Source of the DNA: Inhella inkyongensis
GTDB taxonomy: Bacteria; Pseudomonadota; Gammaproteobacteria; Burkholderiales; Burkholderiaceae_C
Length of the DNA stretch: 64,000 nucleotides
Direction of reading: 5' to 3'
Assembly (NCBI RefSeq): GCF_005952805.1
Contig: NZ_CP040709.1
Location: forward strand, 496,001-560,000
Shown here piece by piece: positions 55,393-64,000 of the stretch. A program made the position numbers and the translations under genes. The notes under the pieces are model-generated. The model saw only the letters and a program-made list of their open reading frames with translations. It was not told where the DNA came from and did no database searches. Position 1 is the stretch's first letter, and every line of letters starts with the position of its first letter.

Positions 55393-56929
55393 AATCTTGT
55401 TCGACGGTCAGCCGCTGCGGCTGGAGGCGGTGGTCGCCCTCGCACGCGGTCAGGCCGTGGCGCGCCTGAGTGATGCGCCGACCTTTGTGCGTCGCATCGA
55501 CGCGGGTGCCGAATTCGTGGCCCGACTGCTGGCCGAGGACGGCGTGGTCTATGGCATCACCACCGGCTATGGCGACAGCTGCACCGTCAGCATCCCGCCG
55601 GCTCTGGTGGAGCAGTTGCCCACGCATCTCTACACCTATCACGGCTGCGGCGCCGGCGCCTTGCTCACGCCCGAGCAGACTCGCGCGGTGCTGGCGGTGC
55701 GCCTGCAGTCCCTGGCCCAGGGTGTGTCGGGTGTCAGTTATGCGCTCTTGAAGCAGCTTGCGGCCCTGCTGGCGCACGACATCCTGCCGCAGATCCCCTC
55801 CGAGGGCTCGGTGGGCGCCAGTGGTGACCTGACCCCGCTCAGCTATGTGGCGGCGGTGCTTTGCGGCGAGCGCCAGGTGTGGTTCCGGGGGGAGTCGATG
55901 CCGGCTGCGCAGGCGCTGGCCGCCGTGGGCCTGCAGCCGCACAAGCTGCGCCCCAAGGAGGGCCTGGCCATCATGAATGGCACCGCCGTGATGACGGCGC
56001 TGGCCTGCCTGGCCTGGGATCGTGCCGATCAGCTCGGTCGCCTGGCCACACGCTGCACGGCTGCCAATGTGGTGGCCAGTCAGGGCAATGCGCACCACTT
56101 TGACGAGACCTTGTTTGCCGCCAAGCCGCATCCGGGGCAGCAGCGCGTGGCCGCGCGTCTGCGCGCCGACCTGGCCAGCGACCGGCCGACGCGCAATGAA
56201 CAGCGTCTGCAGGACCGCTATTCGCTGCGCTGCGCCCCCCATGTGATCGGCGTGCTGGAGGACAGCCTGCCCTGGCTGCGTCAGCTGATCGAGAACGAAC
56301 TCAACAGCGCCAACGACAACCCGCTGATCGACGCCGAGGGCGAACGCGTGCTCCATGGCGGCCATTTCTATGGTGGCCACATCGCCATGGCGATGGATAC
56401 GCTGAAGACGGCGGTGGCCAATGTGGCCGATCTGCTGGACCGTCAATTGGCCTTGCTGGTGGACACGCGCTTCAACCACGGTCTGCCGTCCAATCTGAGT
56501 GGCGCTTTGGGCGAACGTGCGGCCATCAACCATGGCCTGAAGGCGCTGCAGATTTCGGTCTCGGCCTGGACTGCCGAGGCCCTCAAGCAAACCATGCCGG
56601 CCTCGGTCTTCAGCCGCAGCACCGAGTGCCATAACCAGGACAAGGTCAGCATGGGCACCATCGCCGCACGCGACTGCCTGCGCGTGCTCGATTTGAGCGA
56701 GCAGGTGCTGGTCGCGATGCTGATTGCCGCCCGCCAGGCTCTGGGTTTGCGCGAGCGCCTGGCCCCGCTGAACCTCACGCCGGTTCTGTCGCAGTGGCTG
56801 GCCGATTTGTGCGCACGCATCCCCTTGATCGAGGAGGATCGGGCGCTGGATCGCGAGTTGCAGCAGTTGTTGCAGGCACTGCGAGCCCAGGCCTGGAATC
56901 CTTATGGAGAGGCCGATGCCGGGGCGTGA
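55379..56929 (+). CDS. Histidine/tyrosine ammonia-lyase-like protein
   Basis: A 516-residue MIO-type ammonia-lyase. The self-forming MIO triad is A147-S148-G149 in GASGDLTPLS, with catalytic Y58 in VYGITTGYG. The C-terminal NSANDNPLID and QDKVSMGTIAARD blocks are conserved. At the substrate-specificity position, HAL proteins carry Ser-His and known TALs His-Leu, but here the pair is Y87-H88 (LYTYHGCGAG). A lyase on tyrosine or a related amino acid for aryl precursor supply is likely; simple histidine catabolism is not. There are no other hut genes. Confidence 0.87.
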   Translation: MPLPEILFDGQPLRLEAVVALARGQAVARLSDAPTFVRRIDAGAEFVARLLAEDGVVYGITTGYGDSCTVSIPPALVEQLPTHLYTYHGCGAGALLTPEQTRAVLAVRLQSLAQGVSGVSYALLKQLAALLAHDILPQIPSEGSVGASGDLTPLSYVAAVLCGERQVWFRGESMPAAQALAAVGLQPHKLRPKEGLAIMNGTAVMTALACLAWDRADQLGRLATRCTAANVVASQGNAHHFDETLFAAKPHPGQQRVAARLRADLASDRPTRNEQRLQDRYSLRCAPHVIGVLEDSLPWLRQLIENELNSANDNPLIDAEGERVLHGGHFYGGHIAMAMDTLKTAVANVADLLDRQLALLVDTRFNHGLPSNLSGALGERAAINHGLKALQISVSAWTAEALKQTMPASVFSRSTECHNQDKVSMGTIAARDCLRVLDLSEQVLVAMLIAARQALGLRERLAPLNLTPVLSQWLADLCARIPLIEEDRALDRELQQLLQALRAQAWNPYGEADAGA

Positions 56930-57344
56930 GGACCCTCGCCTGGTGCACGAGGTCGAGCTGACGCCGGCCTTCCATGACCTGGACCCGATGGACGTGGTCT
57001 GGCATGGGCGCTATGTGCAGTACCTGGAGATCGCGCGCTGCGCACTGCTGCAGAAGTTCGACTACGACTACCCGCAGATGCGCGACAGCGGCTATGCCTG
57101 GCCGGTCGTGGACCTGCAGATCAAGTACGTCGGTGCCATCGAGTACGGCATGAAGCTGCGCGTGCGCGCCGCCATCACCGAGTGGGAGAACCGGCTGCGC
57201 ATCGATTACCAAATTCGCGACGCCGCCACGGACAAGGTGATCACCAAGGCCCACACCACCCAGGTGGCGGTGCGCTGGGAGAGCCGCGAGTTGCAGTTCG
57301 TCTGCCCGCCGGTGCTGTGGGAACGGCTGGGGGTGACGCGATGA
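56916..57344 (+). CDS. Acyl-CoA/ACP thioesterase (4-hydroxybenzoyl-CoA type)
   Basis: A 142-residue hotdog thioesterase of the YbgC/4-HBT family. The catalytic Asp is in DLDPMDVVWHGRYVQYLEIAR. It probably frees blocked ACPs or releases the aryl polyene chain. The start at 56916 follows GGAGAGG; an earlier ATG at 56904 is also possible. It overlaps the LolA-like gene by 4 nt. Confidence 0.87.
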   Translation: MPGREDPRLVHEVELTPAFHDLDPMDVVWHGRYVQYLEIARCALLQKFDYDYPQMRDSGYAWPVVDLQIKYVGAIEYGMKLRVRAAITEWENRLRIDYQIRDAATDKVITKAHTTQVAVRWESRELQFVCPPVLWERLGVTR

Positions 57345-57925
57345 AGCGCCGTCATCTGCTGATGGCGCTGGTCCCGCTGCCGCTGGCCGCCAACCCTGTG
57401 GCCGAGGTGCAGCGCCGCCTGCAGCAGGCCGCCCTGGTGCGCGGTCGGTTCGAGCAGGACAAGCACATCGCCGGCTTTGCCAAGCCTCTGCGCAGCAGTG
57501 GCGATTACCTGCTGCTGCGCGGCAAGGGACTGCTGTGGCGCACACGCCAGCCCTTCGCGTCGCAGTTGGCCTTGACCCGCGACGCCATCCGGGGCGACGG
57601 CGTGCAACTCGATGCCAACAAGGAGCCGGGCGTGCGCGTCGTCACCCAGCTGATGCTGGCCCTGCTGGATGGCAATCTGGCCGCGCTGGAGGCGCAGTTC
57701 ACGCTGCAGGCCGAGGCCGTGGGCGCCCAGGCCTGGCGCGCCCAGGCCCAGCCGCGTGCGGGTGCCTTGGCCAAGCTGTTTCAACGCATCGAGCTGGAGG
57801 GCGATCGCCAGTTGCGGCGCATCCAGCTGATCGAAGCCCAGGGGGATCGCACCACGATCCGCTTTGACGAACAGCAGCGCGAGCCCGCCGCCGCCACGCC
57901 CGAGGAGGCGCAGGCGCTTGGCTGA
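57341..57925 (+). CDS. LolA-like outer membrane lipoprotein carrier protein
   Basis: A 194-residue exported protein with a short Sec signal (MKRRHLLMALVPLPLAANP) and a LolA/B-type fold pattern: VRGRFEQDKHIAGFAKPLRSSGDYLLLRGKGLLWRT. In aryl polyene clusters this type is thought to carry the lipid product through the periplasm. It is coupled to both neighbours. Confidence 0.85.
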   Translation: MKRRHLLMALVPLPLAANPVAEVQRRLQQAALVRGRFEQDKHIAGFAKPLRSSGDYLLLRGKGLLWRTRQPFASQLALTRDAIRGDGVQLDANKEPGVRVVTQLMLALLDGNLAALEAQFTLQAEAVGAQAWRAQAQPRAGALAKLFQRIELEGDRQLRRIQLIEAQGDRTTIRFDEQQREPAAATPEEAQALG

Positions 57926-60236
57926 TTTGCGCGCTTCTGCAGCGGCTCTCCGCGCGGCCTGGCCGGCTTGGATCTGGGCCGCCTCGCTGCTGCTCCTGGC
58001 CCTGGCATTGGCCTGGGCGGCGGGCAACGGGCGCCTGCGCCTGAACACCGATGTGTTGGCCATGCTGCCCAAGGACGAACGTCGCCCCGAGGTGGAGCAG
58101 GCCCTCCAGGGTCTGGCTCGTGCGGGCGAAGGCCGGCTGGTGGTGCTGGTTCAGGCCGGCGATGGCGGGCAGGCGGCGGATCGCTTTGCCACGGCCTTTG
58201 CGGCGGCGGAGCCGCAGGCCCGTTTGCGCCACCGCGTCAGCGAGGCCGAGGCCGGCGCCTGGTTCGATCTGTTTGCCGCACAGCGCGGCGCCTTGGTGAG
58301 TGAGGCGCAGCGCCAGCAGCTGAGCGCGGGCCCGACGGCGGCGCTCGGGCAGCAGGTGCTGCAGGGCCTGCTGCAACCCATGGGTCTGCCGCGCGTGGGT
58401 GCTTGGGGGCAAGATCCACTCAATACCTTGGGCAGCTGGCTGGCCGAGCGCGCCCAGAGCAGCCGCGTTCGCGTGCAGCAGGGGCGCTTGAGCGTGCAGG
58501 CCGAGGACGGCGAATGGGCGCTGCTGATGATCGACAGCGAGGGCAGTGCCTTTGCGCTGGCCTACAACCAGGCCCTGGCGGACGCTCTGGCGCAGGCGCG
58601 CGCAGCGGCCGCTCCGGCGCGGGTGCTGGCCGCCGGCGTGCCCCTGCATGCGCATGCCGCCGCCACCACGGCCCAGCGCGAAATGCATGTCATCGGCCTG
58701 GGCTCCCTGCTGGGGGTGTTCGTGCTCAGCTGGCTCGCTTTTGCACGTCTGCGCCCGCGTCTGCTGGTTCTTCTGTCGGTGGGCAGTGGCCTGTTGGTGG
58801 CGGCAGCCCTGACCACCTGGGTCTTCGGCGAACTGCACCTGATCACCCTGGTCTTCGGCGCCAGTCTGGTGGGCGTGGCCGAGAACTACGCCAGCAGCTA
58901 TTACGCGGCCCGTATCAACACCGCGCCGGCCGCGCGCTTCGAGGTGATGCGGGCGCAGCTGCCCACCATGGCCCTGGCCCTCGCCACCACCCTGGCCGGC
59001 TACGGCTTGCTGGCGGCCACGCCCTTCCCGGGCCTGCAGCAGGTGGCCTTGTTCTCGGCGGCGGGTTTGCTGGCGGCCTTGGTCTCGACCTGGCTGTGGT
59101 TCCCGCACCTGGACCGTGGTGCCGTGCCTGAGCGCCCGCTGACCCAGGCCTTGGCGCGTGGCTGGGCGCGTTGGCCCGCACCGCGCGCCAAGCGGTTGGT
59201 GGGGTGGCTGCTGCCGTTGGTGTTGCTGGTCGGCCTCGGGCTGACCCGCCTGCAGGCCAATGACGACATCCGTTTGCTGCAGTCCACGCCGCCCGCCTTG
59301 TTGACGGATCAGATCGAGATCAACCGCCGCCTCGACCTGCCCAGCCCGGCCCAGTTCTATCTGCTCAGCGCCGCCAGCGCGGAGTCACTCCTGGTGGCCG
59401 AGGAGGCGCTGAAGGCGCGCTTGCAGCCCTTGGTGGCGCAGGGGCTGCTGGGGGGCTGGCAGGCGGTGTCGGATTGGGTGCCCTCCGCCGCGCGCCAGGC
59501 CGGCGACTTCGCGCTCGTCCAGTCGCGCTGGGCGGCACTCGCGCCCAGCTTGTCGGAGGCTCTGGGCCAGGCGCCGCCGCCGGCCTATGCCAGCGCGCCG
59601 TCGCCGCTGCGGGTCCAGGACTGGCTGGCCGCTCCGGTGTCTGAAAGTGCGCGGCATCAATGGATCGGCGAGCAGGCCAACGGCCGTTGGCAGTCCGTGC
59701 TGCTGCTGCGCGGCGTGCAGCCCGCCGCCTTGCCGGCGTTGGCCGCGCTGGGCCAGGGGGATGCGCTGCGCTGGGTCGACAAGGTGGCCGATGTGAGCGA
59801 GTTGTTGGCCCGTCAGCGTGAGCGCATGCTGGCCTTGCTGGGGGTGGCGGTGCTGGCGGTGGCCGCGTTGTTGGTCTGGCGCTTTGGGCGCAGCGGCTGG
59901 CGTGCGCTGCTGCCCACCGTGTTGGCCGGGGCATTGACCCTGACTCAGTTAAGCCTGCTGGGGCAGCCGCTGCAGCTCTTTCATGTGCTCGCCCTGCTGC
60001 TGCTCCTGGGGGTGGGTGTGGACTACGGCATCTTCCTGCTGGCCCAGCCGCAGCGGCGTGACGGTCGCAGCTTTGTGGCCGTGACCCTGGCGGCTGCCAG
60101 CACCTGGCTGGCCTTTGGCCTGCTGGCGTTTTCGGCCACGCCGGCCCTGCAGGCCTTTGGCTGGACCCTCGGATGGGGCGTGGCCCTGTCCTGGGTGCTG
60201 ACGCCCTTCTTCATTCCTGACCCGGACGCCGCATGA
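57918..60236 (+). CDS. MMPL/RND-family exporter
   Basis: A 772-residue inner-membrane exporter with about 12 helices: one near the N terminus (WIWAASLLLLALALAWAAG), a large periplasmic domain, a block of five, then a repeat of the same plan. GVAENYASSYYAAR and GVGVDYGIFLLAQPQ are the conserved proton-relay helices. TTG at 57918 is chosen because AGGAGG lies 9 nt upstream; a TTG at 57864 would overlap the previous gene by 62 nt. It probably moves the aryl polyene lipid across the inner membrane. Confidence 0.87.
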   Translation: MADLRASAAALRAAWPAWIWAASLLLLALALAWAAGNGRLRLNTDVLAMLPKDERRPEVEQALQGLARAGEGRLVVLVQAGDGGQAADRFATAFAAAEPQARLRHRVSEAEAGAWFDLFAAQRGALVSEAQRQQLSAGPTAALGQQVLQGLLQPMGLPRVGAWGQDPLNTLGSWLAERAQSSRVRVQQGRLSVQAEDGEWALLMIDSEGSAFALAYNQALADALAQARAAAAPARVLAAGVPLHAHAAATTAQREMHVIGLGSLLGVFVLSWLAFARLRPRLLVLLSVGSGLLVAAALTTWVFGELHLITLVFGASLVGVAENYASSYYAARINTAPAARFEVMRAQLPTMALALATTLAGYGLLAATPFPGLQQVALFSAAGLLAALVSTWLWFPHLDRGAVPERPLTQALARGWARWPAPRAKRLVGWLLPLVLLVGLGLTRLQANDDIRLLQSTPPALLTDQIEINRRLDLPSPAQFYLLSAASAESLLVAEEALKARLQPLVAQGLLGGWQAVSDWVPSAARQAGDFALVQSRWAALAPSLSEALGQAPPPAYASAPSPLRVQDWLAAPVSESARHQWIGEQANGRWQSVLLLRGVQPAALPALAALGQGDALRWVDKVADVSELLARQRERMLALLGVAVLAVAALLVWRFGRSGWRALLPTVLAGALTLTQLSLLGQPLQLFHVLALLLLLGVGVDYGIFLLAQPQRRDGRSFVAVTLAAASTWLAFGLLAFSATPALQAFGWTLGWGVALSWVLTPFFIPDPDAA

Positions 60237-60796
60237 AAGTCTGGTTCTGCCTGTTCGCGCTGTGCTTGAGCGCCTGCGCCACCCCCTTGCCGCCCAGCCC
60301 CTTGCCGAGCTTGCGCGTGCTGCCGGCGGACTACGCGCGCCCGCTGCAATTGGCCCAGGCCTTGACGGTGGAGGAGGCCCCGGCCGATTCTTCGCTGCCG
60401 GGCGTGGAACGCCGCCTTGATCTGCTGTTGCAGGTGGACGCCCACACCCTGCGCCTGGCGGCTCTGGCGCTGAACCAGCGCGTGCTCAGTGTGGTCTGGG
60501 ACGGCGCGCAACTGCAGGTGCAGCGCCACGCCCTGCTGCCAGCGGTGGTGGATCCCGAGCGCGTCTTGCGGGACATTGCGCTGGTCTACGCGCCGCTGGC
60601 GGCCCTGCGGGCCAGCCTGCCGCCGGGCTGGCACCTTGACGAGCAACATGACGAGCAGGGCCAGCAGCGCCGCCTCAGCCACCAAGGCCAGTTGCGCGTG
60701 CAGGTGCAGGGCCTGGGGACGAGCACGGTGCGCATCGACAACCTGGCAGAACACTATCGGCTGCGCATTGAGTCGCGCCCGATGGAGGACGGCTGA
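60233..60796 (+). CDS. DUF3261-type lipoprotein
   Basis: A 187-residue predicted lipoprotein. The lipobox LSAC gives a lipidated Cys at about residue 15. The rest is a beta-rich domain of unknown function that accompanies the exporter in aryl polyene clusters, presumably at the outer membrane. It is coupled by 4-nt and 1-nt overlaps. Confidence 0.83.
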   Translation: MKVWFCLFALCLSACATPLPPSPLPSLRVLPADYARPLQLAQALTVEEAPADSSLPGVERRLDLLLQVDAHTLRLAALALNQRVLSVVWDGAQLQVQRHALLPAVVDPERVLRDIALVYAPLAALRASLPPGWHLDEQHDEQGQQRRLSHQGQLRVQVQGLGTSTVRIDNLAEHYRLRIESRPMEDG

Positions 60797-61992
60797 TGAC
60801 GCCCGCAAACCATTCCATGAGTTATCTGAACCATCTGGGCCTCATCTGCGCCGCCGGCCAGGGCGCGGAAGCGTTTTGGCAGGCCCTGGTGGCCGAGGCC
60901 CCGAGCGGTGTGGCCCCCGAGCGCTGGCGCGACGGCCGCGAGCTGCATCTGGGCCGGGTGCGCACTGAGTTGCCAATGCCCAGCGGCGCGCTCCATCTGC
61001 GCAGTCGCAATAACCAATTGCTGGCGGCGGCGCTGGAGCCCCTTCAGCAGCCTTTGCAGCAGGCCTTGGCCCGCCATGGCGCGGCCCGGGTGGCGGTGGT
61101 GCTGGGCACCAGCACCTCAGGGGTGGGGGACTCGGAGGCCGATTGGCAGCATTGGGCCGCACACAGCGAGCTGCCCGCCACGCACGATCTGCGCCGCCAG
61201 GAGATTGGCAACCCCGCCGAATGGCTGGCCCAGGCCAGCGGCGCGCAGGGGCCGGCCTATGTGATCTCAACCGCCTGTTCATCCAGCGCCAAGGCCCTGG
61301 CCAGCGCCGCACGGTTGTTGCGCGCCGGTCTGGCCGATGCCGTGCTGTGTGGCGGCGCCGACAGCCTGTGCGACTTCACCGTGGCCGGATTCGCCGCGTT
61401 GGAAGCCGTCAGTGCGGCACGTTGCCGGCCTCTGGCAGCGGACCGCAGCGGCATCAATATCGGCGAGGCCGCCGCCCTCTTTTTGATGGAGCGCGAGCCC
61501 GCCGGACCTGGCGCCGTGCGCCTGGCCGGCTGGGGCGAAACCAGCGACGCCCACCACATCTCGGCCCCCGAGCCCAGTGGTGCCGGCGCCGAGGCCGCGA
61601 TGCGCGAAGCCCTGGCGCGCGCCGGTTTGCGGCCGGCCGACATCGGCTATCTGAACCTGCACGGCACCGCGACGCCGCACAACGATGCGATGGAGAGCCA
61701 GGCGGTAGCGCGCCTCTTTGGCTTGGACCTGCCCTGCAGTTCCACCAAGCCGCTCACCGGCCACACCCTGGGCGCCGCGGGTGCGCTGGAAGCCGCTGTG
61801 GCTTGGCTGACGCTCAAAGGTGACGGCCGCCTGCCGGTCCACCATCTGGGCGGTGCGCGGGATCCGGCCCTGCCGGCCATCCGCTTGGTGGGAGCGGGCG
61901 AGCGTCTGGTCGCCGCCCCCCGTGCGGTGCTGTCCAATTCCTTTGCCTTCGGCGGCAGCAATGCCGCGCTCGTCTTGACCCGCGATGACTGA
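60796..61992 (+). CDS. Beta-ketoacyl-ACP synthase (aryl polyene, ApeO type)
   Basis: A 398-residue condensing enzyme. The catalytic triad is intact: C161 (ISTACSSSAKAL), His in NLHGTATPHND and His in TGHTLGAAG. It has a shortened N-terminal segment compared with FabF. It is one of two complete or nearly complete KS genes beside the inactive chain length factor. The ATG at 60796 overlaps the previous stop; a second ATG at 60817 is possible. Confidence 0.9.
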   Translation: MTPANHSMSYLNHLGLICAAGQGAEAFWQALVAEAPSGVAPERWRDGRELHLGRVRTELPMPSGALHLRSRNNQLLAAALEPLQQPLQQALARHGAARVAVVLGTSTSGVGDSEADWQHWAAHSELPATHDLRRQEIGNPAEWLAQASGAQGPAYVISTACSSSAKALASAARLLRAGLADAVLCGGADSLCDFTVAGFAALEAVSAARCRPLAADRSGINIGEAAALFLMEREPAGPGAVRLAGWGETSDAHHISAPEPSGAGAEAAMREALARAGLRPADIGYLNLHGTATPHNDAMESQAVARLFGLDLPCSSTKPLTGHTLGAAGALEAAVAWLTLKGDGRLPVHHLGGARDPALPAIRLVGAGERLVAAPRAVLSNSFAFGGSNAALVLTRDD

Positions 61993-62431
61993 GATCCATG
62001 ACCTGGTGCCGCATCGCGGCACGATGAGCTGGCTGAGCCGCGTGATCGAGGTGGGGCCGGAGCACCTGGTGGCCGAGGCCGACATCGGCCCCGATCATCT
62101 GCTGTTGCGCGATGGCCGCTTGAGCGCCGCCACCGGCGTCGAGTTCATGGCCCAGACCGTGGCCGCCTGGGCCGGCGTGCAGCGTCGTGCCCAGGGCGGG
62201 CAGCCCTTGATCGGCTTCCTGCTCGGCACCCGGCGTTATCAGTGCAGCCGCAGCCATTTCGCGTTGGGCAGCACACTGCGCATCGAGGTGCGCCGCAGCT
62301 TCCAGGCCGAGAACGGCCTGAGCCAGTTCGAGGCCCGCATCGCCATCGAGGGCGAGGCCGTCGCCAGCGCCAATCTGAATGTGTTCGGCCCTGACGACCC
62401 CGAGGCCTTTCTGGCCGGTCACGCCCTTTGA
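61985..62431 (+). CDS. apeP: ApeP-type hotdog dehydratase
   Basis: A 148-residue dehydratase. LVPHRGTMSWLSRVIEV carries the catalytic His (H10) as in the ApeP family. GVEFMAQTVAAWAGVQ forms the central helix of the hotdog fold. Together with the ApeI-like domain fused to the ligase it should give the trans polyene. It overlaps the KS gene by 8 nt. Confidence 0.88.
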   Translation: MTEIHDLVPHRGTMSWLSRVIEVGPEHLVAEADIGPDHLLLRDGRLSAATGVEFMAQTVAAWAGVQRRAQGGQPLIGFLLGTRRYQCSRSHFALGSTLRIEVRRSFQAENGLSQFEARIAIEGEAVASANLNVFGPDDPEAFLAGHAL

Positions 62432-62451
62432 ACTCCGACTCTTTGAATCCA

Positions 62452-63186
62452 ATGAATGCTGACAACACCATCCTTGTGACCGGCTCCAGCCGGGGCATTG
62501 GCAAGGCCATCGCGCTGCGCCTGGCCGCCACGGGCTACGACCTGGTGATTCATTGCCGCAGCCGGCGCGACGAAGCAGAGGCCGTTGCCGAAGCCGTCCG
62601 CGGACTGGGCCGCGGCGCCCGGGTGCTGCAATTCGATGTGGCCGACCGTGCCGCCTGCGCCGCCGCGCTGGAGGCCGATATCGAGCAGCATGGCTGCCCC
62701 TATGGCGTGGTGGCCAATGCCGGCATCGCGCGCGACAACGCCTTCCCCGCCATGCCCGGCGAAGACTGGGACGCGGTGATCCACACCAATCTGGATGCTT
62801 TCTACAACGTGCTGCACCCGCTGACCATGCCCCTGGTGCGCCGCCGCAAGCCCGGGCGCATCGTCACCCTGGCTTCGGTGTCGGGGATCATGGGCAATCG
62901 CGGCCAGGTGAACTACAGCGCGGCCAAGGCCGGCATCATCGGCGCGACCAAGGCCCTGGCCGTTGAGCTGGCCAGCCGCGCCATCACGGTGAACTGCGTG
63001 GCGCCGGGTCTGATCGAGACCGATATGGTGGACCCCGAGCTGCTGTCCGAGGCGCTGAAAATCATCCCCGCCAAGCGGGTGGGGCAGCCCGAGGAAGTGG
63101 CCGCCCTGGTGGCCTTCTTGATGAGCAAGGACGCGGCCTACATCACGCGTCAAGTGATCTCGGTGAATGGGGGGATGGTGGGATGA
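62452..63186 (+). CDS. 3-ketoacyl-ACP reductase (FabG-like)
   Basis: A 244-residue short-chain dehydrogenase. The NAD(P) site is TGSSRGIG (10-17); NAG is present (VANAGIARDN), as is the YxxxK catalytic pair (YSAAKAG). C-terminal TDMVD and SVNGGM are typical of FabG. It is ApeQ-like in its cluster position. A possible TTG at 62428 would overlap ApeP, so 62452 is preferred. Confidence 0.92.
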   Translation: MNADNTILVTGSSRGIGKAIALRLAATGYDLVIHCRSRRDEAEAVAEAVRGLGRGARVLQFDVADRAACAAALEADIEQHGCPYGVVANAGIARDNAFPAMPGEDWDAVIHTNLDAFYNVLHPLTMPLVRRRKPGRIVTLASVSGIMGNRGQVNYSAAKAGIIGATKALAVELASRAITVNCVAPGLIETDMVDPELLSEALKIIPAKRVGQPEEVAALVAFLMSKDAAYITRQVISVNGGMVG

Positions 63187-64000
63187 CAAACAAAAAGCGA
63201 GTGGTCTGTACCGGCGTCGGGGCGCTCAGCCCGCTGGGTCACGACTGGGACAGCGTGCGGGCCCATTTGCAAAACGGACGCAGCGCCGTGCAACGCATTG
63301 CTGAGTGGGACGAGATCACCGGCCTGAACACCCGCGTGGGAGCACGGGTGCAGGCCTTTGAGCTGCCGCGCGAGCGCTACAACCGCAAGACCCTGCGCTC
63401 GATGGGGCGTGTGGCCTCGATGGCCTGCTTCGCCACGGAGCGTGCGCTCACCCAGGCCGGGCTGCTGGACGACCCGCTGGTGCGCAGCGGGCAGATGGGC
63501 ATCAGCTGGGGCAGCTGCTCCGGCGAGCCGGCGGCCTTTGCCGACTTTGCGCTGATGATCAAGGACAAGAACACCGAGGGCATCAACGCCAACACCTACA
63601 TCAAGATGATGGCGCACACCGCGCCGGTCAACATCGGGGTGTTCTTCGGCATCACGGGCCGCATCATCACCACCAGCAGCGCCTGCACCTCGGGCTCGCA
63701 GGGTATCGGCTACGCCTTCGAGGCCATCCAGGCCGGCAAGCAGGTGGCCATGGTGGCCGGTGGGTCGGAAGAGCTGGATGCCAGCCAGGCGGCGGTGTTC
63801 GACACCTTGTTCGCCACCAGCACCCGGCACAACGATCACCCGACCGTCACCCCCAGCCCCTACGACGTGAACCGCGATGGCCTGGTGCTGGGCGAGGGCG
63901 CCTGCGCGCTGATCCTGGAAGAGCGCGAGCACGCGCTGGCGCGCGGCGCCAAGGTGCTGTTCGAGGTGGTGGGTTACGGCACCAATAGCGATGGCGCCCA
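63183..64000 (+). CDS. Beta-ketoacyl-ACP synthase, 3' end outside the window (ApeR type)
   Basis: The first 272 residues of a FabF-like condensing enzyme, cut by the right edge. The N terminus MTNKKRVVCTGVGALSPLG and the nucleophile C168 in TTSSACTSGSQGIG are visible, followed by AGGSEELDASQAAVFDTLFATS; the two catalytic His residues lie in the missing part. It starts 4 nt inside the reductase gene. The cluster therefore continues past 64000. Confidence 0.92.
   Translation, partial: MTNKKRVVCTGVGALSPLGHDWDSVRAHLQNGRSAVQRIAEWDEITGLNTRVGARVQAFELPRERYNRKTLRSMGRVASMACFATERALTQAGLLDDPLVRSGQMGISWGSCSGEPAAFADFALMIKDKNTEGINANTYIKMMAHTAPVNIGVFFGITGRIITTSSACTSGSQGIGYAFEAIQAGKQVAMVAGGSEELDASQAAVFDTLFATSTRHNDHPTVTPSPYDVNRDGLVLGEGACALILEEREHALARGAKVLFEVVGYGTNSDGA

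Noticed and set aside
55379..56929. Plain HutH of histidine degradation
   Set aside because: No hut genes nearby, specificity pair differs, and the gene is embedded in the pigment cluster.

Overview
The window is GC-rich, gene-dense bacterial chromosome that reads as a betaproteobacterium of the order Burkholderiales, probably near the Roseateles/Rubrivivax/Inhella group. That placement is inferred from the gene families (ferroxidans-type glutamate-cysteine ligase next to glnK-amtB, the UbiA, PssA and FeoAB types, the atpIBEFHAGDC order) and from base composition; no rRNA is present to confirm it. I see no tRNA, rRNA, CRISPR array, prophage or insertion sequence. Most genes sit in tight operons with ATGA or TGATG stop/start overlaps.

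Layout. 1-7420: housekeeping and signalling genes (DUF3369 response regulator, M14 carboxypeptidase, chemoreceptor, PilJ-N-like sensor protein, ubiA, pssA). 7565-10490: a four-gene cassette of an exported six-cysteine protein, a PqqD-like protein, an HprK-related kinase and a nucleotidyltransferase. It belongs to the poorly understood HPr-rel-A type and is the best candidate here for an undescribed system. 10491-14255: ypfJ-like protease, a GIN-domain surface protein, a yidB-like gene and yifB/comM. 14334-16379: a nitrogen-controlled glnK-amtB operon with a recognisable NtrC site, a sigma-54 promoter and a terminator. 16379-28260: a CheY-like regulator, gshA, a binding protein, kup-benE, Fur-controlled feoAB, a class II amidotransferase, gshB and a CocE-type hydrolase. 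28285-32452: uup and two signalling genes. 32457-40248: a MocR-type regulator facing a nine-gene operon (two amino-acid-type exporters, an aspartate/glutamate racemase, an aminotransferase, a GNAT, PhzF, a GFA protein and an AlaX editing protein); the last gene runs into a foldback repeat. 40463-41912: a GNAT and an SMP-30 family hydrolase. 42079-49314: the complete F1Fo ATP synthase operon with several RNA-level signals, closed by a terminator. 49410 to the right edge: an aryl polyene pigment cluster, cut off inside a ketosynthase.

How they work together. GlnK and AmtB handle ammonium. GshA and GshB make glutathione but lie about 7 kb apart. The atp operon encodes every ATP synthase subunit. 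The aryl polyene genes provide two ACPs, an adenylating enzyme fused to a dehydratase, ketosynthase, chain length factor, second dehydratase and ketoreductase for chain building, an ammonia-lyase-like protein for aromatic precursor supply, and acyltransferases, a glycosyltransferase, a LolA-like protein, an MMPL exporter and a lipoprotein for attachment and transport to the outer membrane.
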